The translations under genes were made by a program, and so were the position numbers. Below the pieces are notes generated by a model. That model did no database searches, was not told where the DNA came from, and saw nothing but the letters and a program-made list of their open reading frames with translations. Source: Chlorops oryzae (taxonomy: Eukaryota; Arthropoda; Insecta; Diptera; Chloropidae). From it: 64,000 nt of DNA. The DNA is taken from the NCBI GenBank assembly GCA_020466095.1, contig CM035808.1, forward strand, positions 79,051,863 through 79,115,862. Reading direction: 5' to 3'. This document shows positions 1 through 11,577 of the stretch, in pieces (the stretch's first letter is position 1; each line of letters opens with the position of its first letter).

Positions 1-379
1 GTTGTTTTTGGTCAAATGTTAGCCATTTTGCACAGAGCTTTTTCATATCCAAATATTGATGAATGATATGACCAACACGTTCCTTTGATATCTTTAAGGC
101 CTCTGCTATCTCGATCAACTTCATTTTACGGTCATTCAAAATCATTTTGTGAATTTTTTTGATGGTTTCGTCGGTAACCACCTCTTTCGGGCGTCCACTG
201 CGTTCACCGTCCTCCGTGCTCATTTCACCACGCTTGAATTTTGTATACCAATCAATTATTGTTGATTTTCCTGTGGCAGAGTCCGGAAACTCATTATCAA
301 GCCAAGTTTTTGCTTCCACTGTATTTTTTCCCTTCAGAAAACAGTATTTTATCAAAACACGAAATTCCTTTTTTTCCAT
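1..379 (-). pseudogene. mariner transposase, N-terminal part
   Basis: The reading frame starts at the ATG on 379-377 and runs to the window edge, giving the N-terminal paired-type helix-turn-helix DNA-binding region of a mariner transposase (opening MEKKEFRVLIKYCF; later STEDGERSGRP and KISKERVGHIIHQYLD). It is very close to the Himar1 (irritans subfamily) transposase. Compared with the copy at 16.0-17.3 kb it has a 12-base in-frame deletion near base 20, removing four residues of the conserved linker around WVPRELTFD. The catalytic DDD domain would lie outside the window. The loss of linker residues suggests an inactive copy, but I cannot see the rest. Confidence 0.88.
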
Positions 380-558
380 TTTTTTCACAATAACAAAAGT
401 TGCTTCACAAAAGACGCTCTATCTCACAAACTAATTGACTTACAGACGTCAAATTTTGACACGAATCATTTGAAGGTTGCCACTATATAAAAATAATATG
501 CATTTAATACTAGCGACGCCATCTATGTGTCAGACCGGGGACTTATCAGCCAACCTGT
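1..558 (-). mobile_element. Himar1-like mariner (irritans group), left part cut by window edge
   Basis: The terminal inverted repeat at about 528-558 ends in CCAACCTGT and abuts a TA at 559-560, the mariner target site. It matches the repeats of the two other mariners in this window (16021-17319 and 30816-32697) almost base for base. Transcription runs on the minus strand from this end. Only the 5' half of the element is inside the window. Confidence 0.93.
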
Positions 559-593
559 TACTTTCCTTTCAAAACGTCTTGGTTTTCAAAATA

Positions 594-1706
594 CAGGGTG
601 TCCCGTAGGTGAGTGCTTTTTTTTACAGGGATGGTAGGGGAGGTCACGACGAACAAAAAATCGTATAGGAGGGGGGGGTCCCAAATGCACCCCTGAGGAG
701 TTATAGGGCCTTAAAGTTTTCTGGCACTAAGTCCAGAAAAACAATTCTCCCACGCTAGTGGCTTACTGTAGAAAAAAAATTGTAATGCGGTTTGAAAGCC
801 AATTGTACAGGCTTTTGGGCAAAATTGAATTGATGATCAAAACTGCAGTTAATGTGTGAAAAATAAACGCTCAAAGTCAAAAATTCTGAAAAAATTTTCA
901 ATTATTTTACTTTGGGAGCCATTTTGGTATGGAAAAGGTCCAATTAACACATGCTTTTTTAATTTTTTTTTAAATCTTCGATCAATTTACTTCAAATCTG
1001 TGGTACATTTGTTATACCTTATTTGCGGTTTAACCATCGAAAAAATGGGATTTAAAAACGAACTTCAACTTTTTTTTATGTGATGAAATTCTTAAAATAG
1101 CAATCTTTGGCTTACAATGGCCAGCCAGCAATTTCTTATTTAAGACAAATTTTGGTTTAAAATTATACGTACTTTTATTGGAAAAATTGGTAATTTTTTG
1201 CTGAGATTATTTAAATTGATTTTAAAAAAATTTCAAGTTCGTTTTTAAATCCTATTTTTCCTGAGGTTAAACCGCTAATAAGGTATAACAAGTGTACCAC
1301 AGATTTGAAGTAAATTGATCGAAGATTTAAAAAAAAATTAAAAAAGCATGTCTTAATTGGACCTTTTCCATAGCAAAATGGCTCCTAAAGTAAAATAATT
1401 GAAAATTTTTTCAGAATTTTTGACTTTGAGCGTTTATTTTTCACACAATAACTGCAGTTTTGAACATCAATTCAATTTTGCCCAAAAGCCTGTACAATTG
1501 GCTTTCAAACCGCATTAAAATTTTTTTTCTACAGTAAGCCACTAGCGTGGGAGAATTGTTTTTCTGGACTTAGTGCGAGAAAATTTTAAGGCCCTATAAC
1601 TCCTCAGGGGTGCATTTGGGACCCCTCCCTCCCATACGATTTTTCGTTCGTCGTGACCTCCCCTACCATCCCTGTAAAAAAAAGCACTCACCTACGGGAC
1701 ACCCTG
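594..1706. mobile_element. Foldback / MITE-like element, TIR CAGGGTGTCC
   Basis: Two inverted arms of about 480 bases (594-1078 and about 1225-1706) are near-perfect reverse complements around a spacer of about 146 bases. The ends read CAGGGTGTCCCGTAGGTGAG and its complement and are flanked by TA (592-593 and 1707-1708), suggesting a Tc1/mariner-type TA target duplication. No coding sequence is visible; short open frames in the arms are chance. The RNA would form a long hairpin. Confidence 0.88.
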
Positions 1707-1708
1707 TA

Positions 1709-2650
1709 TATTTCTTGTCCTTACAAGTAGTTTCTAAAGCTGTAATAAAAAACGTAAAAACTTAAATAAAACAAACTGTTTTTCGTGAGGCCTTTCGGCT
1801 TGGTATCACCTTTTATTTGGGGAAAAGGTACTTTGAAATGGAAGTATGTTGGTGAATATTTTTTAATGATTTTTATTTCATGAAGGTTATCAAGTTTTAA
1901 TATTAGCTGATCACACGCAATCAATTAGTGCTATGCGTATGAGAAAACTTCGTGAAAAGAAACAGGCCGAAGATCCAGACTTTAAAGCCAAGGAGTTCAT
2001 GAGAATTGCTGAATTACGAAATCGAAAACGGGAATAGGCTTCTAAAAATTGTGGAGTGCCGATATAACAGTTTAAATGAAGTACAAACGGTAGTTAACCA
2101 TTGAAAAACTACCAATATTCACTGTATAATTGAACTCTGTTCGACACGTGACGTAATTTTTCTTTACGTGACAAGACAATAAAATATTTTTTTTTTAACT
2201 ACCGACGAACTTGTTTTAGATTTTTTTCTGCTTAACATAGGCTTCAATTCCTGGTTATAATATGCTTCAAACATATCAGTGCTCCATGTTCAATAGTTTC
2301 GCTGAAATTTAAATATAAAGACTTCAACTTAGAACACTGGTTGACTAGACCTGTCCATTACGTGACAGCATTTCTTATTTTTTTCCTGGCAATCTAAGAA
2401 ATTTTTGGTACTATTTCTGTGTGGTCATCAGCAGTCTAAACTTCAAGGTATTATATAAAATAATTTAAAATAATATCTTATTAATAAATCTTAAACTAGG
2501 CGCTTTTAAAAACCAAAAAAAAGTTGAGTTTGTCTGTACGTGACGGTGGAATGCCCCAACACTATTTAACACGATTCTGTTCACTTATACAACGGACGAG
2601 GGAGAATTCGCGGGATGCGATTGACTTCTGGAAACTTTAAAAGCGTTGAA
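1709..2650. other. Intergenic/intronic stretch without recognised gene
   Basis: Apart from the 34-codon fragment at 1933-2037, I see no gene, LTR or TIR pair here. The sequence is AT-rich and carries repeated ACGTGAC words near 2146, 2167, 2354 and 2537. Confidence 0.5.
1933..2037 (+). CDS. Short charged coding fragment, unassigned
   Basis: A 34-codon frame opens with MRMRKLREKK and ends IAELRNRKRE then TAG. The open frame extends a few codons upstream without a stop. The charged pattern (REKK, EDPDFKAKEF, RNRKRE) resembles a basic motif seen in many insect transposon-associated proteins, but I cannot name the family. The surrounding 1.71-2.65 kb holds four ACGTGAC motifs and no other coding signal. 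It may be a leftover exon of an old element or chance. Confidence 0.3.
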   Translation: MRMRKLREKKQAEDPDFKAKEFMRIAELRNRKRE

Positions 2651-2702
2651 GCAACTAGTGTTGCTATTTAGCATTGCGGGAGCCCAAGCAGCTTAGCTTG
2701 AA

Positions 2703-3250
2703 GTGCTGCCGTCGTTTTTCCCGTTTTTCGCAGACAACAGAAAACTTTCAATTTTAAAAAAGGAAGTTGTATATCTAGGGCATAAATGTTCCGAGTCAGG
2801 CATTTTACCAGACCTTGAAAAAGAAGAATGTGTAAAAAACATAAAACCGGAAAAAACAGAATATAAAACAATTACATGCGTTCCTTGGCTTAATTAATTA
2901 TTATAGGAAATTGATCCCGAAAGCAGCAGAAATTTCACTACCACTAACTAATTTATTACGAAAATATCAGAAAATTGTTTGGAGTTTAGATTGCGAAAAG
3001 ACAATGGATAGACTGAAGCAGGCAGTGACAAGTCTCCCAATTTTGCAATATCCAAACTTTAATAAAATTTTTAACTTGAGTATGGATTCAAGCAACAAAG
3101 CTTTGGGAACAGTTCTTTCTCAGGGAGAGCAAGGACAATATCTCCCGATATACTACGCCAGTAGAGCGCTCAGCGCAACAGAAAGGCGGTCTTAGGCAGT
3201 CATTTTAAAAATTACAGAGACCATAAACCACTTAGGGGAATAGCAAATTT
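2703..3250 (+). pseudogene. gypsy pol relic: RT C-terminal region and RNase H start
   Basis: Translation in shifting frames gives the RT connection motif VVYLGHKCSESGILPD (usual form YLGH..S..GI..D), then NYYRKLIPKAA and a segment ending in RNase H signatures (FNLSMDSSNKALGTVLSQ, IYYASRALSATERRS). The frame has stops near 2893 and 3193 and a frame change between 2890 and 2911. The N-terminal RT with its YxDD box is absent. RNase H keeps the first Asp (SMDSS) but is cut off after the glutamate region. Confidence 0.82.
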
Positions 3251-3479
3251 AAAAGATCAGGTCACCCGATGAGGTAGGTTTCTCTTAAAACTTTTGGAAT
3301 ATGATTTTGAAAATATTTATGAACCAGGAAAAACAATTTAAACGCAGGTGAATAGAGCAGACTGCCGACAGAGGAAAACAAAATATCAGTTATTACAAGG
3401 TCCAAATCAAAAACACAAAAGGGCACAGCAAGAGAAGAGTCCCTAAACGAAGATAAGGAAATTAGCCGCAACACAAATA

Positions 3480-4380
3480 ACGAAGACACAGCGTTTTTCC
3501 TTACAGATCCGCAGGAGATTCAAAAAGTTTTAAAGGTTTTTCACGATACAGCAATAGGAGGCCACAAAGGATTTTTGAAAACATACCTCCGAATTAGAAA
3601 ACGATTTAAGTGGGAAGGAATACAAAGACAGATTAAGGATTAAACAAATGCATGGTAACTTTGCGAAAAGATCTAAAGTGCCCGCATATATAAAATGCCT
3701 ATAGCTATAACAGATACTCCCTATAGACCATTTTTCGAAATATTTTATTTGCGTAGCCATACCAGATGCAGAGGCAGCAACGGTAGCAAGAGCCTTTTTT
3801 AATGAAATAATTTCCAAATTTAACTAACTTCACCTCCGTTTTATTTAAAGAGGTTTGCAAAATGCTTGGTAATAAAAGTCTCAAACTTCGCCATACATCC
3901 CGCAAACCAATGGTGCTCTGGAAAGAAGCCACCGACCTCTTGCAGAATTTCTCCGAAATTTTGTCAATAAGGATGGGACGATTCGGGATGAATTACTGCA
4001 TTGCTATACACGTGCATAGCAACACAGTACATTCATCCTTAAAACTAACACCCAGTAGAATACTTTTCGGCTTGAAATTCGAGATTCCAATAATATTAAA
4101 ACTTAAATAATCCGGACGATTATAGCAAAATTTTAAAGTATTAAATTCAAAGAAGCTATGAAATTGTTAGACAAAATCAAAAATCTCCAAAAGAAAAGTC
4201 GAAACCGATTATGATAAAAATTCAAAAGAAAGACAATTCAAGATAGGAGATAAAGCGTGGCTGAAAACTCAAAAAAGCCAAAATAAATTTTCACCCATTT
4301 GGGAGGGACCATTCGAAGTAATTTCTATACCTTCTCCAGCGAATGTACGATTACTCATTAAACGAAAAACTTATTAATAT
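3480..4380 (+). pseudogene. gypsy integrase relic
   Basis: The zinc-binding H..H half is readable (FHDTAIGGHKGF at about 3538-3573), followed after several stops by the late core (NNTVHSSLKLTPSRILFG, about 4020-4070) and the C-terminal SH3-like motif SPIWEGPFEVISI (about 4290-4328). The middle of the catalytic core, including most acidic residues, cannot be followed. Frames shift repeatedly. This is the C-terminal part of the same pol relic as 2703-3250. Confidence 0.78.
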
Positions 4381-4464
4381 CTATTACACCAAAACAAAAA
4401 TGAAAAATTTTTACCTTAAAAAATGATACAATACCTGAAAACCATACTTGAATACAAATATGCA

Positions 4465-5282
4465 ATAAAGTTTTAAACGAAGAAAGAATTTCTAAAGAAT
4501 ACTTTAGCCTTTCCCACCAAATAAATCAGGAAAATATCAAGAGTTTTCACAAATATAAAACGAGAAACAGATATTTAGATATTCCATGATTTGATCACAG
4601 CAGAGTAAATCTATCTCACCAACCACTACATACATATTTTATAAACAATTTTAATAATAAGAAAGCATATATTGCTACACAAGGTCCGCTCGAAAACACA
4701 GTAAAGGATTTTTGGTCCATGGTTTGAGAACAAAATTTGTTTTAACATAATAATGCTTACGAAAGGCACAGAAAAGGGAAAAGAGAAATGTTACTAATAT
4801 CGAGGAAAGAAAATAATTGAAGTAATTAAAACAGAAAATTTCGTTGCAAAAACTTTAGACAGAATAGGGGACAGAAATACTGTTCAATCCAAACGAGAAT
4901 TAAAGAATATAAATACGAAACAATTAAGTCATATGGCATTGGCAATTTACATGCTGGTACAATAATAGCGCACCCAACCCTTATGCTTCACTTCAGTTTT
5001 GGGCACAGATGAAAAGACAACAAGAAATAAATATAGAAAAATCATATAACATTGCAGCGCCGGCGTTGGCCGAACTGGCACTGTCATTGCACTCGACATA
5101 GCAATCGAATCATTAGCGGCAGGGCTAAAATGCAATATTTCAAACATAATAAATAAAATTCGAGCACAGCGAGCACATGCAGTAAACTTTTTTCCGCAAT
5201 TTTTTTCTGAAAGAGAAACAGCACCATCTCTGATTAAAAAAAATGAAGAGAACGAATGCCTTCCAAGTCGACATAAAATCAA
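4465..5282 (+). pseudogene. Protein tyrosine phosphatase (PTP) domain relic
   Basis: Classical tyrosine phosphatase motifs appear in order: RNRYLDIP (about 4562-4590), FDHSRV (about 4590-4610), AYIATQGPLENTVKDFW (about 4668-4718), then after frameshifts HWQFTCW (about 4938-4957), LQFWAQMKRQQE (about 4990-5026) and the active-site loop HCSAGVGRTG (5050-5079), followed by KIRAQRAHAVN. The catalytic Cys and Arg are kept. The WPD-loop position reads W-Y-N, so the general-acid Asp is lost. Two TGA stops and at least two frameshifts break the domain. No intron is apparent, which fits a retro-copied or element-carried gene. It starts just after the gypsy integrase end and lies before env on the same strand. 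It could also be an unrelated processed pseudogene. Confidence 0.8.
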
Positions 5283-5385
5283 GAAAAATCAGAGTTTTAT
5301 AATATCTATATACTTTTTTATTGTTGATTATTCTCATTGCCAACAAAACTAAGAGTTGCTTATAACCACACCACATAGTCCGGCC

Positions 5386-5703
5386 CAAATTCGGTAATGC
5401 AGCTTTCTGACCGTGTGCGCCACGCTAATGGATTTTTGCGAAAGTGGTGCAAAGGTCGCCGTGGTAGACGGGGTATATCCTCAATTCGGTGGCGATAGCA
5501 TTCGAAACCAAAGAAAAGGCGTTCCTGCAGAATGACAATTTTTAGTCAAAATACACCGCATGTCCACGTAACGACTCGAGCCATTCGGCATGTCTGGCGA
5601 CGCATGTCATACCCAAACGCCTGCGAAAATCCTCTCGGAGAGCCAATTCCATGACGCTGGCAGCTTGCGCATTAAAAGCGAAAAGGCCGTCCAGCTATAG
5701 TAG
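5386..5703 (-). pseudogene. Minus-strand coding-like fragment, product unknown
   Basis: This patch is clearly less AT-rich than its surroundings. Read on the minus strand it begins after an acceptor-like ...ACTATAG and gives LDGLFAFNAQAASVMELALR, continuing through GHAVYFD to a TAA. Past that stop the same frame reads on to a TAG near 5429. A second frame gives a further run ending EFGPDYVVW. Base composition and codon-like quality suggest a decayed exon on the strand opposite to the flanking gypsy and phosphatase relics. I do not recognise the protein. Confidence 0.35.
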
Positions 5704-5812
5704 TTATTAATAAATCTGGGGAAGAAAAAGAAAAGAAAATAAGTAAAGTAAACATATATAAGACCATAGAACAAAAAATAATGTTAAGATACTTACCATA
5801 AGAGTACCCAGC

Positions 5813-6475
5813 TCAAAACTTGTGCTGCTCTGCCTAAAACTTCTTCAGGAACTATCTAAGTGCAATCATGTAACGCTTATATGGATTCCTGGACACGAAG
5901 GATTTGAAGGCAACGAAATAGCAGACCAGCTAGCAAAGAAGGGAGCTGATACAGACTTCATAGGTCCAGAACCCTTCTGTACTGTACAGGCGAGCTATCT
6001 TGACAAAATCCTGGAGGCATGGAAACACAGGAAGATTAGCAGGCACTGGGCCATGCTCGACGGCCTACGGCAGGCAAAAAATCTCCTGAGACCAGGCTGT
6101 TTTAAAGCCAAGGAAATCCTAAGCCTCAGTAGGCTTGAAATCAGCCTACTAACCGGATTCATGACTGGTCATGGACCAGTTGGGTACCATCTGAAGAGAA
6201 TAAAACTCTCAGACACGGACATATGCCGATACTGCATAGAGCAGTGCGAGACCACCACTCACCTGCTCTGTTCTTGCCCGGCACTCGCCACCAAGCGATT
6301 GAAATACCTCAACAAGGCGTTTCCACAGCCTGATGAGATAAAAACATTTAATCCCAGATCAATCGTAGCGCTTATCAAAAGCCTTAGATTGAGCTGGTGT
6401 TAACAAGACACGGGATAGCACAATAGATCACCTCTGGTCGCAGTGCACAATTGTCCCTCTCCTAATAATAATAAT
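5813..6475 (+). mobile_element. 5'-truncated I-like LINE with 13-bp target duplication
   Basis: The insertion is bracketed by a perfect direct repeat AAGAGTACCCAGC at 5800-5812 and 6476-6488. It ends in a short TAA-repeat tail (CTAATAATAATAAT), as I-clade elements do, and contains only the RNase H end of ORF2. It sits inside the stretch between the phosphatase relic and the env relic. Confidence 0.9.
5822..6403 (+). CDS. LINE ORF2 C-terminal part (RNase H domain), truncated
   Basis: The open frame of 193 codons carries the late RNase H motif IWIPGHEGFEGNEIADQLAK (His and Asp positions of the nuclease), then the LINE C-terminal domain with a Cys-rich knuckle (DICRYCIEQCETTTHLLCSC). The RT and the first RNase H acidic residues are lost by 5' truncation, so it cannot make an active enzyme. 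The frame is otherwise undamaged to its stop, implying a younger insertion than the gypsy relic around it. The displayed start is not a true start; the real protein began far upstream. Confidence 0.88.
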   Translation: MLLCLKLLQELSKCNHVTLIWIPGHEGFEGNEIADQLAKKGADTDFIGPEPFCTVQASYLDKILEAWKHRKISRHWAMLDGLRQAKNLLRPGCFKAKEILSLSRLEISLLTGFMTGHGPVGYHLKRIKLSDTDICRYCIEQCETTTHLLCSCPALATKRLKYLNKAFPQPDEIKTFNPRSIVALIKSLRLSWC

Positions 6476-6569
6476 AAGAGTACCCAGCAGAATAGAAATC
6501 ATTTTGCGAATGTTCGAAATGACCAGAACTCCAAGCTTTTATAGACAAAATAATGACGATCCAACAACT

Positions 6570-7690
6570 TTATTAAACTATGACTGGAAATCTACTAATC
6601 TTTTTTTTGTCGTGTTTTAGATTGCCACTTTTGTTATACGTAGTCAGCATGGCTAAAGAAAACTTAATATCCACCCCAATTACCGACCAGAAGGGCTATA
6701 TCGAAATTCACTTACGCGATACATATATCGTTTCGGACTCATACACGATTTTACATATAATCCACCCGCAAGAAATTGCAAGCATGCTGGATTCCGTGGA
6801 AAGTTATATACATAAGGTACCGATATACAACAAATTCTTGCTAGCAAACGAAATCAAAGACATACAACACCGTTCAAACAGAAACGCACTAAGAGAAGTA
6901 TAAAAATGCAGAGGGCACGGCAACTAAATGGTTGTTCGGAGTGATGGACGATCAGGATAGACAGAAAGTAGAAAATCACCTTACCACAGTGGTAGGGAAT
7001 AGCCATAATGCAGCGGGCCTCAACGAATAAATAACAATTAATAGCAACTTAAATGACACCTTAGGTGCTATAAAGAAAGCCATAGACCAGCTCCGACAAA
7101 CTTTTAATAAATTGGATAGTCGAAATATTAACATTACAAACCACCAAATGTTCATTGACTAAATGTTTAAACTAAAACGTCTGGAAGAGAAAATAGACTT
7201 AATACAAGATAGTATTGCAGCAGCTAAAAATAGATTAATACTTCCCAGCTTTTAAACCCCAGAGGAAATTGAAAAATTCAAAATCCATTTCTATAAATTG
7301 AAATTTATACGAGTAGGAATATTATCCCTTGCACACAATTAAATTGTCATAGTAATAAAAATACCCAAAACACTTGTAGAGACAGATCAATTTAATCACA
7401 GCAATCACTAACAATGAATATTTTCAAATAATGACCAATGATGAAATCGTGACTTTAATCAATGGCATAATTTTCACATATCAAGAAAACGCAATTTTAA
7501 AAGAGTTAGAGGGAAGCCGACATTGCATTATCCAAAACAATTGCAACTTCATTTTTAATAATAAGAACTTCATTCAATACATCGAGGAGGGGACACTACT
7601 AATAAATTGCAAAAATTATTCGGACAATTTTATTACGTCTTATATGTTCATCCGCATAATGCTTATGAGAGTTGTAGGTTGAAGTAATGT
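6570..7690 (+). pseudogene. errantivirus env (F-like fusion glycoprotein) relic
   Basis: An N-terminal hydrophobic stretch with an acceptor-like TTTTAG at 6617-6622 precedes an extracellular segment (VPIYNKFLLANEIKDIQ). Shifted frames then give KWLFGVMDDQD and a coiled-coil-like region (AIKKAIDQLRQTFNKLD), ending with AAKNRLILPSF and TPEEIEKF. This order matches the baculovirus-F-related env of insect errantiviruses, although the furin-type cleavage site is not evident. At least four stops and one frameshift interrupt it, and no clear C-terminal membrane anchor remains. In intact elements the product would be a membrane fusion protein; this copy is non-functional. Confidence 0.72.
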
Positions 7691-7722
7691 AACCAAAGAG
7701 TGAATTACTAGTAAGATGTCCA

Positions 7723-7835
7723 AGGCTGCAATTATAATGAAGCTAAAGCTGAAGCGTAGGCTGTCATGTGTTTGTTGCAATTTGTTGTTGCGGAAATACA
7801 ACAAGCACATGACAGCTTCACACTAATTGCAGCCT
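7723..7835. mobile_element. Small MITE / hairpin, TIR AGGCTGCAAT
   Basis: A 113-base segment folds back on itself: AGGCTGCAAT at 7723 pairs with ATTGCAGCCT ending at 7835, and inner arms carry GCTGTCATGTG and CACATGACAGC. The AGGCTGCAAT end resembles the ends of the MITE at 45711-45881. Confidence 0.7.
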
Positions 7836-7839
7836 AACG

Positions 7840-9129
<1,290 letters not shown>

Positions 9130-9247
9130 TTTCTTGTGGTGATCCGTACACATGCCCACCTGATGTTCCAGGCCCTCCGCCACCAGAACCGGTAGCTACT
9201 CCAACCATTCCGACATATTCTTGAGGAACACCAAGCGAATCCACTTT
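9130..9247 (-). CDS. Med: Medea upstream coding exon (5' limit uncertain)
   Basis: The frame reads VDSLGVPQEYVGMVGVATGS, then a glycine-rich run and HVYGSPQE, and ends at a donor A|GTAAGG (9130/9129). The 59-bp intron to the next exon (9129-9071) is typical of a short fly intron and joins in phase. The N-terminal region of Medea is poorly conserved and Gly-rich, which fits. The upstream limit is set provisionally at an acceptor CGCCGAG ending at 9248, preceded by a pyrimidine tract; the open frame could extend further. No start codon can be assigned with confidence. Confidence 0.75.
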
Positions 9248-9259
9248 CTCGGCGTTTGT

Positions 9260-9760
9260 GTTACAGTGGCAGTAATCAGAAAAAGGCCACAAAGTGGAAA
9301 AGATTAGTCTAAGATAATTGTTACTCGATATAAGAGAGCCCACACAATTAAAAACCGTAGCACACAATATTAAAACATTCGTTGCCTATACTTTATATGG
9401 ATAAGTATTTATTTAACTACTTCGAAGACGATGAAAACAAACTATGTTGTATTTCGTTCTTGTAAAAATCAACTTCAATCGAAATTTCAGACCATTTAAA
9501 CAATAGTCTAACTCAAAACCAAAGTTTTGTGCAACTGAGATAAATCTGTTTACAATAGTGTTTGACTGTAGGCAAGTTGTGTCCTATTTTTGGCCTTCTG
9601 TCACTTATTGAGGCATTTTTCTTGTTTGGTTTATTTTAATGTATACCGGACTAGTAATTGTAAATAAGTTGCAAACAGTGTTGCCAGGTTGAGTTTTTCA
9701 TATCTTTAAACAGGTTTTGGGATTTTTGTTATACACCAAAACTGCTAACAATAAGTGCTG
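9260..9760. other. Region upstream of the seen Medea exons, nothing recognised
   Basis: No further exon, TIR or LTR could be supported. It may hold intron or 5' UTR sequence of Medea. Confidence 0.4.
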
Positions 9761-9920
9761 TTATACACGATCGGTTTTTAACGCGAGTTTCTTCACTCGC
9801 GTTTCGAGTTAGGTGTAGGGCGGGGTAGAACTGCCCTAGCGTGTTTGCCTACCCCGCTTACATCTCTACACCACTATCCAACAAAATCGACACGCTAGTT
9901 TAAAAACGCCTCGTGTATAA
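9761..9920. mobile_element. MITE, TIR TTATACACGA
   Basis: The ends TTATACACGA and TCGTGTATAA are exact complements, and inner segments (GTGTAGGGCGGGGTAG against CTACCCCGCTTACATC) also pair. The element is 160 bases with no coding capacity and has an unusually GC-rich core for this window. Confidence 0.78.
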
Positions 9921-9929
9921 TAGCTCTAT

Positions 9930-10554
9930 GAAACTGCAATATGTGCCATTCTACTTTTGTGGATCATTATACACATTAGTGGTTGTCATATAACATCAAG
10001 TTAAGCGAAATTTAAGGTTGAATGCTTTCTCTCGCAAATCATAGCATAGCAATCATATCAATCAAGTATCAATAAGCATATGTATTATGAAAAATAAAAC
10101 TATGTAAAACACCAAAATAAAGTGAAAAAGAAAATTTATGTAGACTATAAGCGACATTTCTTTAAGCAGCTTCAATTTTCGGATGTAAAAGTCCTAACGA
10201 AAATCAGTTGGTGCAGTCAACGAAATTACGCACTTTATATGTACGTTATCCGCTATTAAACCGTACGTAAACTTCATGAATTATGATACTGTTTCCACAC
10301 ATTATTTTCCATTTGGTTTGTGGGGGTGAAAATATATCAGGTTTGCGCTGCCAGATTTGTGCTCGCAATGCAAAATTTACCATTGAAAATGTTATTCTGC
10401 GCACCCGTTTTTTTTTTCGAGCAGCTGTTCATAGCATAACAGTATTACTGGTCTTTACAAAATGTGTGTTTTTCTCAACACAGCATGCTCTTTTAAGAAT
10501 TCATATAATTTTTTTGTTTTGTTTAATTAAGGGTTGTTTTGGTGTAAATTCGCT
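9930..10554. other. AT-rich region without recognised features
   Basis: Short open frames exist but none shows a known domain or coding-like composition. Confidence 0.45.
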
Positions 10555-11529
10555 TTAACCCTCTAACCACTTTTGTTTAAATAGTTGATAAAAAGAGTCG
10601 GAATAATTTTTTTAGGCTAATTTGAGCCTAAAAAACACAATGACATCATTATTTTTTCAATTTGACTTACCGTTTAGCCGCCAGGTGAGAAAAGGTGCTC
10701 AGATTCACTCTTAGCGGTTTAAGTATAAAAAAGAAGATAGGTACAAATTTCTTTTTTAATGTATTTCATTAAGAATAAGATTAAATTAATAATGAGTCTC
10801 GGTAAAATTAATTCTTTTTTGTGTGAAATTCCAAAAAACAATTTTTGTTGGTATTACAACACAGAGCAATATTTCATTTTTGGCAAACACAGAAAGTTTG
10901 TGTTTTTTTTTTTTGGTTCGCTACAATATTGGCGCTTGAGGCGATTTTTGTTGAAAATTGGGAAATGATCCATACCGTCATAGTGAATATCAGCTACAGG
11001 ATGAACCACTCTTCTTCGAACTATTGAAACACCTGCCCCTCCTTCTGCGTGTGTAGTGGATGATTGGCGTGTAATCGTGGTTAAACATGATCGGCTGGTT
11101 GATGATGGTCATTATAGTCATTATAAAATACAAAAAACAAAAAGAGAATCTCATATTTACAATCTAAATAGGGTAAAAAAGTTTACGTTACCCGACATGG
11201 GTGCTTTAAAGCACCCTTATATTTTATGAAGTTTCGCGCACAAAAAAAAACTTTTTTCGAACAAAACTTTAAAAAATGTATAAATATAATACTTACCTTT
11301 AGCTAGCAAAAATTCCCAAACGTAAAAATTATTGTTTCCGCGAATACACGACACTAAAAAAATTTTTTTTTTTTTTAACAAAAAATCGTGCTTTATTCAC
11401 GAAAGCACACACTGGAATGACTTAACAAGCCAAACTTTCCGTTACACGTCAAAAACTTCTTTTTTGCACGTATTTTTATTATTGTATCTTCAAAATACTT
11501 ATGAACTAACAATAAGTGAAAAATCTTAA

Positions 11530-11542
11530 TACTAGAATATAA

Positions 11543-11577
<35 letters not shown>

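Larger units (their letters stand above)
2650..7690 (+). mobile_element. Decayed Ty3/gypsy errantivirus-like element with internal insertions
   Basis: Remains of pol (RT end, RNase H, integrase, 2703-4380) are followed by an env-like relic (6570-7690) on the same strand, the gene order of insect errantiviruses. Between them lie a phosphatase-domain relic, a minus-strand coding-like patch and a LINE. I found no LTR pair, so outer limits are approximate. Many stops and frameshifts show the copy is old and dead. Confidence 0.7.

Noticed and set aside
5140..5388. Minus-strand frames of 82 and 111 codons over the phosphatase relic
   Set aside because: Shadows of the plus-strand PTP sequence, which has diagnostic motifs.
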